From Buddleja alternifolia (lineage: Eukaryota > Streptophyta > Magnoliopsida > Lamiales > Scrophulariaceae), in assembly GCA_019426215.1 (NCBI GenBank), contig CM033394.1, positions 11,800,195 through 11,864,194 of the forward strand: DNA of 64,000 nucleotides, read 5' to 3'. Position numbers and translations under genes: made by a program. Position 1 is the stretch's first letter. Every line of letters starts with the position of its first letter. The notes below the pieces were generated by a model. The model was not told where the DNA came from. It did not search any database and was given only the letters and a program-made list of their open reading frames with translations. Positions 47,434 through 57,548 of the stretch are shown one piece after another.

Positions 47434-48741
47434 CTAATCTGTAGTGCCAAAACGGCCAATGTAGTCCTCATCCGTTCCGCCGAGATCATCCAAATCAATC
47501 AACGGGCTACCCTCATCATCATGAGCCTCATCATCACCTCCTACAGGAACGAGAGCACCTGACTCGTGCAAATCTGCGGGCTGCTGAGGCGGGGGGTGCG
47601 GGTAAGGTGGAGGAGTAGAATAATCAAACGGCCCCCGACCGACAAACTCATTATGCTCGACAAGAAGCTGACGGAAATAAGCACAAGTGTCGGACATGAC
47701 CACCCTCATCTCATCTCGCAACTCATCCCTCAATTCATCCTTTAATTGTCTAATGGCGGCGGCATCCATAGGTGGAAACTGTGGGGAACTAGTAGACCGG
47801 GATGAAGACGGGCGAGGCCTCTTGGAAGTAGCTGGTGGTGGAGGAGCCTGGGGGTCGTCATCTACCACGGCGAGATAAGAACCAGGGAGCTCAGTACGCT
47901 CCATAGGAAATGTGGGAACCTTAGCTGCTTTGCATAAAACTGTGATTAGTGACGGGAGAATGATGGGATTCTTCCGAGTGGGACCTTCGCCCTTTTGCTT
48001 AGCCAATTCTTTGTTAATCAACGGCCCTAACTCATTCTTCAACTTCCTAAAGTGGTCCGTCAAAGACTTGTGGATCACTCGGGCAAAGTCCACAGCTTTC
48101 TTGGACATAATAGCATAGATGAGGGTGGCCCGTTCCTTGTTTGCCTTTGACCGATTGGTACTCGGTATTAAATTGAATCGGATGAAGTCGAGCCAGAAAG
48201 CAGCCTCGGGAAGTAGAGCCCTACGGGGGACATGAGCTTCTCCGGGTACCCACTCCCACCCCTCTCGGGCAATAACCCTCAAAATATCCGACAGGCTAAC
48301 CCGGAGGCGCCCTGCATTGTAAAGAGTGGTGAACTCGCATGTCTGAGGGGTGGGGGTGCCTATGCTCTCCCTAATCTGTCTCAACTCATAATTGACATGT
48401 TTGCCCCGTACCAAAAGGGTAGTCCCCAGCCATCCTCGTGTCTCAATCTCATCATAAACTCCGGAGCTGAAGAATTCCAGGACCCAAGGAAGACGAATGG
48501 CCTCGGGCTTTTGACAGAAAAACTGTAAGTGATGGAACTGTATCAATTCGTGCACAGAGGGCTGTCCCCGGGTGGTTAAATAGTGTTCCTTAATAAGGGT
48601 GCGGGGGGTGCTCAAACTCTGACACATAATTTGGACTTGGGAATTTTCGAAACGGGTATTATCGGGAGTCTCGGGCTCATTAGAGGAACCCTCACCCACT
48701 TTTTTCTTACCCTTGGACGGTTTGTTGGTAGTTCTCGTCAT
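47434..48741 (-). CDS. Athila third ORF (putative plant transposon protein type)
   Basis: 435 residues from MTRTTNKPSKGKK; an ATG 12 bases earlier is in frame but the MTR start resembles that of gag. It has a charged N-terminus and then an all-alpha-looking domain (about residues 60-290) with LEFFSSGVYDEI, LLVRGKHVNYELRQI, WLDFIRFNLIP and ATLIYAIMSKKAVDFARVIH. This fits the family called putative plant transposon protein, often found after pol in Athila elements. A proline/serine-rich linker, a short helix rich in E/R/D (LKDELRDELRDEMR) and an acidic tail follow. No signal peptide or membrane helix is visible, so the env-like label is positional. The ORF is intact. Function unknown. Confidence 0.82.
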   Translation of the reverse strand: MTRTTNKPSKGKKKVGEGSSNEPETPDNTRFENSQVQIMCQSLSTPRTLIKEHYLTTRGQPSVHELIQFHHLQFFCQKPEAIRLPWVLEFFSSGVYDEIETRGWLGTTLLVRGKHVNYELRQIRESIGTPTPQTCEFTTLYNAGRLRVSLSDILRVIAREGWEWVPGEAHVPRRALLPEAAFWLDFIRFNLIPSTNRSKANKERATLIYAIMSKKAVDFARVIHKSLTDHFRKLKNELGPLINKELAKQKGEGPTRKNPIILPSLITVLCKAAKVPTFPMERTELPGSYLAVVDDDPQAPPPPATSKRPRPSSSRSTSSPQFPPMDAAAIRQLKDELRDELRDEMRVVMSDTCAYFRQLLVEHNEFVGRGPFDYSTPPPYPHPPPQQPADLHESGALVPVGGDDEAHDDEGSPLIDLDDLGGTDEDYIGRFGTTD

Positions 48742-48920
48742 TTGCAACAACAATGGTTAAAATTATCTCAATTTCTCAACTACTCAAATCAACCCGAATG
48801 CAACCAACCCAACACAACAATCGTCAACGCCCAACAACACACCAAATTCAGAGAGCAACCCACAATCTAGCAACAATCCACGATCAACAGATTCCTCAAT
48901 TTTAAGCAATAATCCACAGA

Positions 48921-49050
48921 TTTAACAACAATATAGCATCCAATTCAACAACAACAACCCACAAATTCGACTACAACCCATGGATTTAACAACAATAGAG
49001 CATCCAATTCAACAACAACAACCCCCAAATTTGACTACAACCCACAAATC
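48921..49050. repeat. 64-bp tandem duplication, CAA-rich
   Basis: TTTAACAACAATA(T/G)AGCATCC starts at 48921 and 48985. The two units differ at a few positions. Confidence 0.85.
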
Positions 49051-49389
49051 CAATAAAAGTCCTCAAATGCAACAAAAAAAAACAAACCACAATCGGATAA
49101 TGCCCCAATTAATCTTCAAAATATAACGTAAGGCACCTACTTGTCGGCTATGAATCGGAATTGGAAGAAGGGTAAAGCCAAAACTCACCTTTTATCCCCA
49201 AAATTGTCGCACCGAGTTGATGTGAAAGAAGAGCCACTTGTGCAACGAATTATGTTGATGGAAAGTGGCGGTGAAACACGGTGGAAATGGCCGGAAATGG
49301 TGAGAGAGTCGCCGGAAATCGCGTGGGAGAGGAGTTGTGAAGATTTTGTGAGAATTTTGACCGTTTTGACCCACAGATGTGTTTAAATC

Positions 49390-49590
49390 AGAAACGGGCG
49401 CCTAGGCGCGCGACACAGCGTACCTGGATTTTTTGAGTGACACTTCCCGCGCCTAGGCGGGAGTTTTTCGGCGCTTGGGCGCCCCTTTCAGAACCGGGCG
49501 CCTAGGCGGGAGTTTTTCGGCGCTTGGGCGGCCCTTTCAGAAACGGGCGCCTAGGCGCGCGTCGATAGGCGCCTAGGCGGGCTCTTCAGA
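49390..49590. repeat. GC-palindrome array in the Athila spacer
   Basis: At least seven copies of GGCGCCTAGGCGC-like or GGCGCTTGGGCGC-like words. A 49-bp unit starting GCCTAGGCGGGAGTTTTTCG is repeated at 49451 and 49500. The same word family occurs in the LTRs and in gag. Confidence 0.88.
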
Positions 49591-49792
49591 AATATTATGT
49601 AAAGAATTTCATTTCCTGTTTCAAAAGGGGAGAGACAAAACACTTAAAACACAAACTAACAAAGATGTAAGACTAGAAAATAAAGCAACAAACGGGATAA
49701 TAAGAGAAAAAGGAAAGGAAATGGAAAGAAAACATGGGTTGCCTCCCAAGAAGCGCTAGTTTAGAGTCATTAGCTCGACTGAAAGCGAAGAA

Positions 49793-52700
49793 TCACGAAG
49801 GGTCCGCGAGGATGAAGGACTCTTTGTCTCTCGGTCCATCCATCCCTAAGTAAGGTTTTAGACGTTGAGCGTTGACCAAGAAAGTATGTCCTTTATCTGT
49901 TGTAAGCTCGATGGCGCCGGATGGATAGACATGGGAAATAAAAAATGGGCCCGACCATCGAGACTTAAGCTTCCCGGGGAAAAGTTGGAGTCGAGAGTTG
50001 TATAGCAACACCCGCTCTCCCTTGTGGAATTCCCGGGGGAGAATATGTTTGTCATGCCACATTTTGGTCCGCTCCTTATAGAGTTTCGCGTTCTCATAGG
50101 CAAGATGACGCCATTCTTCGAGCTCGTTGAGTTGTAGCAAACGTTGTGTACCTACATTTTGAGAGTCAAAATTTAGAAACTTAATGGCCCAATAAGCACG
50201 ATGCTCAAGTTCAACGGGCAAGTGACATGTTTTGCCAAAAACAAGACGATACGGGGACATGCCAATTGGGGTTTTATAGGCGGTCCGATAAGCCCAAAGA
50301 GCATCATCCAATTTAAGGGACCAATCCTTTCTTGATGCGTTGACAGTTTTTTCTAAAATACGCTTAATCTCCCTATTCGAGACCTCCACTTGGCCACTAG
50401 TTTGTGGGTGGTATGGGGTCGAAATTTTATGCTTCACCCCGTACTTGGTCAATAAAAGTTCAAACTGCTTGTTGCAGAAGTGGGTGCCCCCGTCACTAAT
50501 GATGGCTCGGGGAGTTCCAAATCGAGTAAAAATATGCTTCTTCAGAAAACGAGTGACAACCCGAGCATCATTAGTAGGCAAGGCCACGGCTTCCACCCAT
50601 TTGGAGACATAGTCTACCGCAACAAGGATATATTTATTTGAACAAGAACTGGGGAAAGGGCCCATGAAATCCACACCCCATACATCAAACAACTCACACT
50701 CTAACATGCTATTTAAGGGCGTTTCATGATGTTTAGAGATGTTCCCCATTCGTTGACAGCGATCACAAGATTTGACATAATGATATGCATCTTTAACAAG
50801 AGTAGGCCAGAAGAAACCTGATTGGAGGATCTTAGCTACCGTTTTGGAAGGCCCAAAATGGCCACCCACCGCCATATCATGACAATGAGATAGGATAGCA
50901 TGCACGTCCGTTTCGGGTATGCAACGTCGAATTAAGCCATCTGCACAAACTTTGAATAGAAAGGGTTCGTCCCAAAGATATTGCTTCACATCAAATAGAA
51001 ATTTCTTCTTTTGATGAAAAGTGATATCCGGGGGAAGACGGCCCGTAACAATGTAATTGGCAAAGTTAGCATACCAAGGTGAAATTTTGTCAGAAATAGC
51101 AAGGAGGTGTTCATCCGGGAATTCCTCACGAATTGGTATCTCATCTAACGGATCATTCACTAGTTCTAATCGTGAGAGGTGATCGGCTACTACATTTTCG
51201 GTGCCTTTCTTGTCTTTTATCTCTAAATCAAATTCTTGGAGTAACAAAATCCATCTAAGAAGTCTTGGTTTAGCATCTTTCTTGGCAAGCAAATATTTTA
51301 AAGCCGAATGATCGGTGTAAACTATCACTTTGTTTAGCACGAGGTAAGAGTGGAATTTATCGAATGCAAAGACTATGGCTAGTAATTCTTTTTCCGTGGT
51401 GGCATAATTCAATTGTGCATCGTTAAGAGTTTTACTAGCATAGTAAATGGTTCGAAATACCTTCTCCTTCCTTTGGCCAAGGACCGCTCCAACCGCGGTG
51501 TCACTCGCATCACACATCAACTCGAATGGTAAGCTCCAATCGGGGGGTGACATGATAGGGGTGGAAACTAAGCGTTCCTTCAAATCAAGAAAGGCCTGCA
51601 TACAAGAAGAATTGAAATCAAAAGGTGCATCTTTGACAAGAAAATTAGACAACGGTTTCGCAATTTTAGAGAAATTCAAGATGAATCGCCTATAGAAACC
51701 GGCATGCCCGAGAAAACTCCGAACAGCTTTTACCGAAGTGGGTGGGGGAAGTTTTTCAATGACCTCAATCTTGGCTTGGTCCACTTCGATCCCTTTTTGA
51801 GAGATCTTGTGGCCAAGCACAATCCCCTCCCGGACCATTAAATGACATTTTTCCCAATTCAAAACAAGATTGGTTTCCTCACAACGTTTAAGCACAACAT
51901 TTAAATGAGCAAGACAAATATCAAAAGTTGTTCCGAATACAGAAAAGTCATCCATAAAAATTTCAAGGAAATCTTCAACCATATCATGAAAAATAGCCAT
52001 CATGCATCTTTGAAAAGTGGTCGGGGCATTACATAAGCCAAATGGCATCCTTCTATAAGCAAATGTGCCATAAGGACAAGTGAAAGTGGTTTTCTCTTGG
52101 TCCTCGGGATCTATGGCAATTTGATTATAGCCGGAGTAACCATCTAGAAAACAATAGAAATCATGCCCGGCTAATCGTTCAAGCATTTGGTCAATAAAGG
52201 GGAGGGGGAAATGATCCTTACGGGTGGCATCATTCAACTTACGGTAATCTATACACACACGCCACCCACTAATTATACGAGTTGGGATTAGCTCATTATT
52301 CGCATTCTCAATTACCGTTATCCCCCCTTTCTTAGGCACCACTTGGGTAGGGCTCACCCACGCACTATCAGAAATAGGATAGATTATACCTGAGTCGAGC
52401 AGTTTAATCACTTCCTTCTTTACTACCTCTTGGATTTGTGGGTTTGACCTCCTTTGGGGTTGGCGTGTAAGCTTGGTGGAGTCCTCCATAAGTATTTTGT
52501 GCATACATATCGCTGGACTAATGCCTTTGATGTCCGCAAGTTTCCACCCAAAAGCCCGTTTGTGAGATCTCAACACCGTCATTAATTGCTCTTCTTGTGA
52601 TCCTGAAAGAGATGAGGAAATGATCAATGGGAGTGTTTCGTCGTTGTTCAAGTACACATATTTAAGGTGGGAGGGGAGGGGTTTGAGTTCGAGAGAGGGG

Positions 52701-52846
52701 GGTTCTTCAATAGATGGGCGAGGTGATCCTGACAATGATCTATCAACTTTGATGAATCCTCCCGAATGAGAGGAAGATTTGTACTCCAAGCTTAGAACTC
52801 TTTCCACTAGATCATCTCTCTCCGAGTCCACTTGCATGGATTTCAT
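49793..52846 (-). CDS. pol: Athila-like Pol: RT, RNase H, integrase
   Basis: 1017 open codons in Gypsy order. [33 protein letters not shown] near residue 265 and the FMDD active site near 297 (FMDD is normal for Athila). RNase [17 protein letters not shown] near 445, YTDHSAL near 510. Integrase: H-H-C-C zinc region ([20 protein letters not shown]) near 655-700, D near 723 (GVDFMGPFP), D near 783 (ISDGGTHF), E near 818 ([14 protein letters not shown]), then a [16 protein letters not shown] box. No stop or missing catalytic residue is seen. It is in the same frame as the protease ORF upstream, from which it is parted only by a TAG at 52892-52894. Confidence 0.95.
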   Translation of the reverse strand: MKSMQVDSERDDLVERVLSLEYKSSSHSGGFIKVDRSLSGSPRPSIEEPPSLELKPLPSHLKYVYLNNDETLPLIISSSLSGSQEEQLMTVLRSHKRAFGWKLADIKGISPAICMHKILMEDSTKLTRQPQRRSNPQIQEVVKKEVIKLLDSGIIYPISDSAWVSPTQVVPKKGGITVIENANNELIPTRIISGWRVCIDYRKLNDATRKDHFPLPFIDQMLERLAGHDFYCFLDGYSGYNQIAIDPEDQEKTTFTCPYGTFAYRRMPFGLCNAPTTFQRCMMAIFHDMVEDFLEIFMDDFSVFGTTFDICLAHLNVVLKRCEETNLVLNWEKCHLMVREGIVLGHKISQKGIEVDQAKIEVIEKLPPPTSVKAVRSFLGHAGFYRRFILNFSKIAKPLSNFLVKDAPFDFNSSCMQAFLDLKERLVSTPIMSPPDWSLPFELMCDASDTAVGAVLGQRKEKVFRTIYYASKTLNDAQLNYATTEKELLAIVFAFDKFHSYLVLNKVIVYTDHSALKYLLAKKDAKPRLLRWILLLQEFDLEIKDKKGTENVVADHLSRLELVNDPLDEIPIREEFPDEHLLAISDKISPWYANFANYIVTGRLPPDITFHQKKKFLFDVKQYLWDEPFLFKVCADGLIRRCIPETDVHAILSHCHDMAVGGHFGPSKTVAKILQSGFFWPTLVKDAYHYVKSCDRCQRMGNISKHHETPLNSMLECELFDVWGVDFMGPFPSSCSNKYILVAVDYVSKWVEAVALPTNDARVVTRFLKKHIFTRFGTPRAIISDGGTHFCNKQFELLLTKYGVKHKISTPYHPQTSGQVEVSNREIKRILEKTVNASRKDWSLKLDDALWAYRTAYKTPIGMSPYRLVFGKTCHLPVELEHRAYWAIKFLNFDSQNVGTQRLLQLNELEEWRHLAYENAKLYKERTKMWHDKHILPREFHKGERVLLYNSRLQLFPGKLKSRWSGPFFISHVYPSGAIELTTDKGHTFLVNAQRLKPYLGMDGPRDKESFILADPS

Positions 52847-52891
52847 AAGATCCTGTTCGGGAGAATTTTCAATTGTATTGTCCTGTAAATA

Positions 52892-53557
52892 CTAAACAAT
52901 CAACTGGTCAAATGTATCAATTCGATAACACGAGTTATGATCAATAGGGTGTTTAAGGACTTTGTAAACATCAAAGGTAACTTTGTCATCGCCCACATTC
53001 AAGGTAAGCTTACCATTAGCAATGTCAATCACCACCTTACCCGTGGCTAGGAATGGTCTCCCTAGGATTAATGGTACCTCCACATCTTCTTCCATGTCGA
53101 GTACTACGAAATCAACGGGAAAATAAAACTTGTCGACTTGGACAAGAACGTCTTCGATTATCCCCTTGGGCCTCTTGATTGATCGGTCGGCTAGTTGAAG
53201 GCTCATTGAGGTCGGCTTGGGATTTCCAAGGCCTAGCTTTTTAAATAGTGAGTATGGAAGAAGATTGATGCTGGCCCCCGAGTCACATAACACCTTCTTG
53301 AACGATAGGGATCCAATCGTGCATGGGATTGTGAGGCTCCCGGGATCTTGGAGCTTAGTTTGCAATTTATTGAGCAATACGGCGGAGCATTCTTCCGTGA
53401 GGCACACCGTCTCATTCTCCTCCCACTTCTGTTTGTTGGAGAGTATGTCCTTGAAGAACTTCACATAATTCGGCATTTGGAGAATGGCGTCAATAAACGG
53501 AATATTAATTCTCACTTCCCGAAGGATTGCCAAAATTCGAAGAAAGCTCGGATCCAT
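52892..53557 (-). CDS. Athila-like protease region
   Basis: 221 open codons. INIPFIDAILQMPNYVKFFK is the conserved block before the protease in Athila elements. The aspartic protease core is VLCDSGASINLLPYSLFKKL with intact D-S-G, then PKGIIEDVLVQVDKFYFPVD and LILGRPFLATG. It ends VYKVLKHP...DQLIV and TAG. The true protein must start in gag: the frame is open upstream of the first ATG into a lysine-run linker. It is one base out of step with gag. With the TAG read through, it would continue into pol. Confidence 0.9.
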   Translation of the reverse strand: MDPSFLRILAILREVRINIPFIDAILQMPNYVKFFKDILSNKQKWEENETVCLTEECSAVLLNKLQTKLQDPGSLTIPCTIGSLSFKKVLCDSGASINLLPYSLFKKLGLGNPKPTSMSLQLADRSIKRPKGIIEDVLVQVDKFYFPVDFVVLDMEEDVEVPLILGRPFLATGKVVIDIANGKLTLNVGDDKVTFDVYKVLKHPIDHNSCYRIDTFDQLIV

Positions 53558-55290
53558 CTCCTTTTTCTTCTTTTTGTGAGCATTTGGGAAGGGGAGACGA
53601 ACTTCGATAGGGGGAGAAAGCGTTGGATTAGACGGATGAAAACCACTGAAACAGTAGGCGGCGCCTGGGCGCGTATATCGGCGCCTAGGCGCGGATCTGT
53701 AGGCGTCTGGGCGTGCATGTCGGGGCGCTCGGGCGCGGGATTCAGAACATATGCATCTGGCAGGGTTGTGGGTGGCGCCTGGGCGCGTATATTGGCGCCT
53801 AGGCGCGGATCTGTAGGCGCCTGGTCATGCATATCGGGGCGCTCGGGCGCGGGAAATAGAGAATTTTGTCCAAAACAGGGGAGATCAGGCGCCTGGGCGT
53901 GCATGTCGGGGCGCTCGGGCGCGGATGTACTGGCAGTGTCACTCTCCAATTGTTTGCCACTTCTCAAGGCTATGACATTGCATTGGGCCTTCGGGTTCTT
54001 TTCCGTGTCGCTTGGGAGAGTCCCCGGGGCTCTACCGTTAACCGCATTAGAAAGTTGCCCCACTTGTGTTCGCAAATCCTTCATCTCCATACACATATCC
54101 TTTATCATACCCCGAAGTTCGTTGAAAGATGTATCGGACTTTTTCATGTGAGCATCTAGTTTCTCATCGATTGTGGGAGGTCGCATTTGCACTTGACCTT
54201 GACCTTGTCCATTGAAATTGCCTTGCCTCGGGGGTGGGTTATTGAAGGGTGGCCGTGGAGCTTGATAGATCCCCGGTTGTGCGTTCTGTGCGGGGTTGGG
54301 CCTTTTTGGAAAATTCTCGGGTATATGAAAGTTCACCCGAGGTTGATTTTGATTCCCCACATAATTAACGTTGCCAACCTCCGGTTCCAAGACTACTACT
54401 CCCTCAACTACTTCCTCAATACAAGCAACCTTTTTAGAGGATGAGGCCTCTTCATCGTCGGGGTAAAGCTCGTCTTCTCGGGCCAACTGTTCGACTTTGT
54501 CCCATACACTTTGACAGTCTAACCCAAGGAGATCTCCTCCCGCACCCGCGTTGAGTCTATGCCGAATACGTGACCTAACCCCATCATAGAAATGGAGTAC
54601 TTGTTCATTCAACCCAAAATTATGATCGGGACATTTACGGAGCATGCCCTTATATCTAGCCCAAGCCTCGGCTAAAGACTCATTGCTCCTTTGCCTAAAC
54701 CCTTTTATATTACTCCGTAGCTCATTGATTTTGGAGGGTGGAAAGAATTTATTTAAAAAAGCATCGACCAACTCACCCCATGTTGTAATAGATTGTGGAG
54801 GTAAGGATTTGTACCATGTTGTCGCCCTATCCTTCAATGAGAAATGGAAGACTCTTAGACGAATCGCATCAAGATCTCGTGGGTGATATTGAATGGTCAC
54901 AAGAGCCTCATCTATGGTTTCCAAATGGGCGTGTGGTGATTCGTGCGGTTCTCCATAGAAAGGATCTCCTTGCACCATATTAAAAATGTGAGCCGGAATG
55001 TGGTAGTTTGGTGTGAAGAAATTAGGCATGACTACGGGCCCCGGAATGGTATGGACCCTAGGTGGTAAGCTACCCCGAACCGACGGGAGTTGTGGAGGAG
55101 GTACCGCTTGCATGGCTTGTAGAACACCTTGTAACCACTCCCTAGTTTCCAGTGAGTTCATGTCCGGGAAATTTCCATTCGGGTTTTGGTTGAGATTATT
55201 GGCCATTTCTCTTGCTCGCCTACTAGTCCGAAGAACTCGTTCAATTTCGGGCTCGAACTCGTATAGAGGCTTGTTTGAGGAGCGGGTCAT
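53512..55290 (-). CDS. gag: Athila-like Gag with a repeat insertion at the C-terminus
   Basis: 593 residues from MTRSSNKPLYEFEPEIERVL; an ATG further upstream gives a hydrophobic leader not usual for this Gag. The retrotransposon Gag domain lies at about residues 110-260 (LRVFHFSLKDRATTWYKSLP, NKFFPPSKINELRSNI, ESLAEAWARYKGMLRKCPDH). Then follow an NQNQP-rich stretch and the conserved LDAHMKKSDTSFNELRGMI...LRTQVGQLSNAVNGR block. The last 100 or so residues are made of GC-rich repeats (APERPDMHAQAP and TDPRLGANIRAQAPP) and then run out of frame (VVFIRLIQRFLPL...), so the join to protease is lost. Confidence 0.9.
   Translation of the reverse strand: MTRSSNKPLYEFEPEIERVLRTSRRAREMANNLNQNPNGNFPDMNSLETREWLQGVLQAMQAVPPPQLPSVRGSLPPRVHTIPGPVVMPNFFTPNYHIPAHIFNMVQGDPFYGEPHESPHAHLETIDEALVTIQYHPRDLDAIRLRVFHFSLKDRATTWYKSLPPQSITTWGELVDAFLNKFFPPSKINELRSNIKGFRQRSNESLAEAWARYKGMLRKCPDHNFGLNEQVLHFYDGVRSRIRHRLNAGAGGDLLGLDCQSVWDKVEQLAREDELYPDDEEASSSKKVACIEEVVEGVVVLEPEVGNVNYVGNQNQPRVNFHIPENFPKRPNPAQNAQPGIYQAPRPPFNNPPPRQGNFNGQGQGQVQMRPPTIDEKLDAHMKKSDTSFNELRGMIKDMCMEMKDLRTQVGQLSNAVNGRAPGTLPSDTEKNPKAQCNVIALRSGKQLESDTASTSAPERPDMHAQAPDLPCFGQNSLFPAPERPDMHDQAPTDPRLGANIRAQAPPTTLPDAYVLNPAPERPDMHAQTPTDPRLGADIRAQAPPTVSVVFIRLIQRFLPLSKFVSPSQMLTKRRKRRWIRAFFEFWQSFGK
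53655..53935. repeat. 114-bp minisatellite in Athila gag
   Basis: GCGCCTGGGCGCGTATAT starts at 53661 and 53775, and a third partial unit follows near 53888. Each holds several GGCGCCTAGGCGC-like words. 114 is a multiple of three, so units keep the reading frame (38 residues). Confidence 0.9.
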
Positions 55291-55423
55291 GCACCTCAAG
55301 AACCTAACAATTAAATACAAGAACAAAATTAGACTAAACACGAAAATAAAAGAAAATCAAGAAATAAACGAAAACTAAGAATTATGAAAAATGTAAACGA
55401 AAATCAAAAACTAAAATAAACAA

Positions 55424-55442
55424 GTCCCCGGCAACGGCGCCA
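55424..55442 (-). other. Primer-binding site of Athila-like element (tRNA-Asp type)
   Basis: On the - strand TGGCGCCGTTGCCGGGGAC begins six bases inside the 5' LTR. This is the standard Athila primer site. Confidence 0.93.
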
Positions 55443-55448
55443 AAAACT

Positions 55449-57149
55449 TGACACGCTAAAAGCTAACGTGCTATGATAGCAAGTGCACTAGACGTATGTA
55501 GTAATAAGTGGACAAAAAGGCCGGGTTGTCGAACCACGGAAACTTGAATTTTAGTTTATGATTAATGAAAATGGACAAAAGTAGATTGCAATAAAACGAG
55601 TAAGCAAGTGATGAACCAAAAACAAACGAACTATAGATTAAATCTCACGTATGATAAAATGACTAAGGCACATGCTACAACCGAATCTACTCGTCAATAT
55701 AGATGAGCTACTCTTCGAATTATTAGACTCCTATTGCTTTGGTGGAAATTCCTTAGATAATTATTACCCGATGTCTCGGCACATAATAATCCTATGATTA
55801 ATTGATGGTTCTCTAAATATGTCTATCCGAGAATCTAATCAATAACCACGCATTAACGTTTTAGAGTTTCCCCGGATAAATCCGGCTAACCGCACCCGAA
55901 AATCTTTACCTATGTCTAGGGGCAATTCCACATTAGTTTCGGATGATGAGTTGATTCCATTGAACCCTAATCTATCTTCTCTCGAATGACTAGACTAGGC
56001 AAGATAGCAAGCATATGGTGATCAAGCACATGATTGTAATAAAAGCTCAAAATCAACACACAAAGCAATATGAGAATTAATACGAAAATTCACTTCACAT
56101 ATATTGATTCATAAATTGGCTTTCACATGGCCTTAGTTCTACAATATTAGCCTCTCATCAAGGCCTTAAGAAAATCTAATACAAACATATACATACTCAT
56201 GGAAATAAACATGTAAATGCAAGTAATTAAAACTCCCTCAATTGATTGATGATAGATCCTTGCTTTTGAACTTCAATCCTTAACTCCTCTCTCTTTGTTC
56301 CCCTCCAAAAGTGATGAAGAATGGTGATGAATGATGATAGGTGAAGAGTAGTGGCCAGCTCCTCCTCCTCCTCCCTCTTATGATCGGTCCCCAAGTGAAG
56401 AAAATGCCTTAAGAAGACCAGAAATTCTGGGCTCCCTAGTGTGTGTCTCCCCTAGTGTGTCCTCCACTACTCTAAAGTGAGTAGTATAAAATTCCATAAA
56501 GTAGATCTACTAAGAAACATACTTATAACATCCCCTCCATACATGTGATGACCTCTTGGCTTTAAATGTTCCATTCCCCCATCAAATGATGATCTTTTGG
56601 CTGAAAGGAATCAAAACTCGGGTGTGGTCACGCCTAGGCGTGGGCATTACGGCGCTTGGGCGCCGCTGACAGAATGCTGAAATTAAATGCAATGTGTCCT
56701 GCGCAGCAATCGTATTTCATTCATAACGTTCTCCACGAAACTCCGATTTGGATGATTCAAGTCCTCATTTGAAGCTAACACATAGTTCTACAACATTGTA
56801 GAAGGGAACTTCATCCAATTCGGTCTCTAAACATACGGAAATAGCGCTCGAACGTGGAAAGTGGTGCAGATACGGCGCCCGGGCGTAGTAAGCAGAATGT
56901 TGACGTTATTTGCATCTTGTCCGGCGCCTGGGCGTGGGTGGAAAGGCGCTTGGGCATAGGGGTGCGTAGCAATTTGGCCTAAACTTGTTTTATACGTCGT
57001 TTTTCATCCCGTTCTTTGATTGTATCCATTTAAGACCTGAAATCACTTAATGCACGAATTAAACGCAGATGTGGCAAGAATCAAGCGATAAATGAACCAA
57101 AAACATAAATGCAAAGGGGCTTAAAAACACGTATAAATGCCTCTGATCA
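55449..57149 (-). repeat. Right (5') LTR of Athila-like element
   Basis: 1701 bp, partner of 44072-45772. Differences include GCGCATTAAG/GCGTAGTAAG and CCAATTTGG/CCGATTTGG. Confidence 0.96.
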
Positions 57150-57154
57150 ATGGG

Positions 57155-57548
57155 TGAATTAACAACATCCCACAAAATATATATATATATATATACACAC
57201 ACATATATGCTCCTTGGAACCATTGTTTTTGGTTGAAGCTCCTTCATAAAACTCAAAGCCTTCTTTTCGAGACTATCATAGGTGGAGCAATAAACATCCC
57301 CCGAACCCTTGACAGCTCGATCGAGACTAGCCCACCTTATGATCCCTCCTGCATTACTAAGAGGGTGTGAGGTTTTAAAAGCAACCCACTATCCAACATG
57401 GAATCTGGACCGAGATCATAACAATATAGCGAATGTGATAACTCACCTCATACAAGTATAACTAAGGTGATAACTCACCTCATATAAGTATAACTAAGGT
57501 GAAAACTCACCTCATACAAGTATAACTAAGGTGATAACTCACCTCATA
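57155..57548. other. Flank between Athila and CACTA, with 32-bp tandem repeats
   Basis: No gene. A TA/CA microsatellite lies at about 57176-57207. Four 32-bp units starting GTGAtAACTCACCTCATACA lie at 57435, 57467, 57499 and 57531. The CACTA element is inserted within the fourth unit, after CTCATA. Confidence 0.85.

Larger units (their letters stand above)
48742..49792 (-). other. Spacer between Athila pol and third ORF, repeat-rich
   Basis: No supported gene. It contains a 64-bp tandem duplication starting at 48921 and 48985 (TTTAACAACAATA...) and a GC-rich array at 49390-49590. A + strand open frame at 49141-49386 has no recognisable product. Confidence 0.7.
44072..57149 (-). mobile_element. 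Complete Athila-like Ty3/Gypsy element, 13.1 kb
   Basis: Two 1701-bp LTRs (44072-45772 and 55449-57149) lie between perfect target-site duplications ATGGG (44067-44071 and 57150-57154). On the - strand the order is 5' LTR, tRNA-Asp primer site, gag, protease, RT, RNase H, integrase, third ORF, polypurine tract, 3' LTR. The LTRs differ at about 18 sites by eye (near 1%), so it is fairly young. Gag-pro-pol is broken by one frameshift and one TAG. Confidence 0.96.

Noticed and set aside
53512..53600. Programmed -1 frameshift site between Athila gag and protease
   Set aside because: The A-rich runs do not form a standard slippery heptamer in the gag frame, and the sensible protease frame already starts upstream of them, near the repeat array.
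53348..54151. 267-codon + strand open frame
   Set aside because: It lies opposite Athila gag/protease and reads the GC repeat array (GRSGAG-type repeats). Open only because the array lacks stops.
44072..57149. Endogenous pararetrovirus or other viral insertion
   Set aside because: The LTRs, tRNA-Asp primer site, target-site duplication and integrase show an Athila-type retrotransposon.
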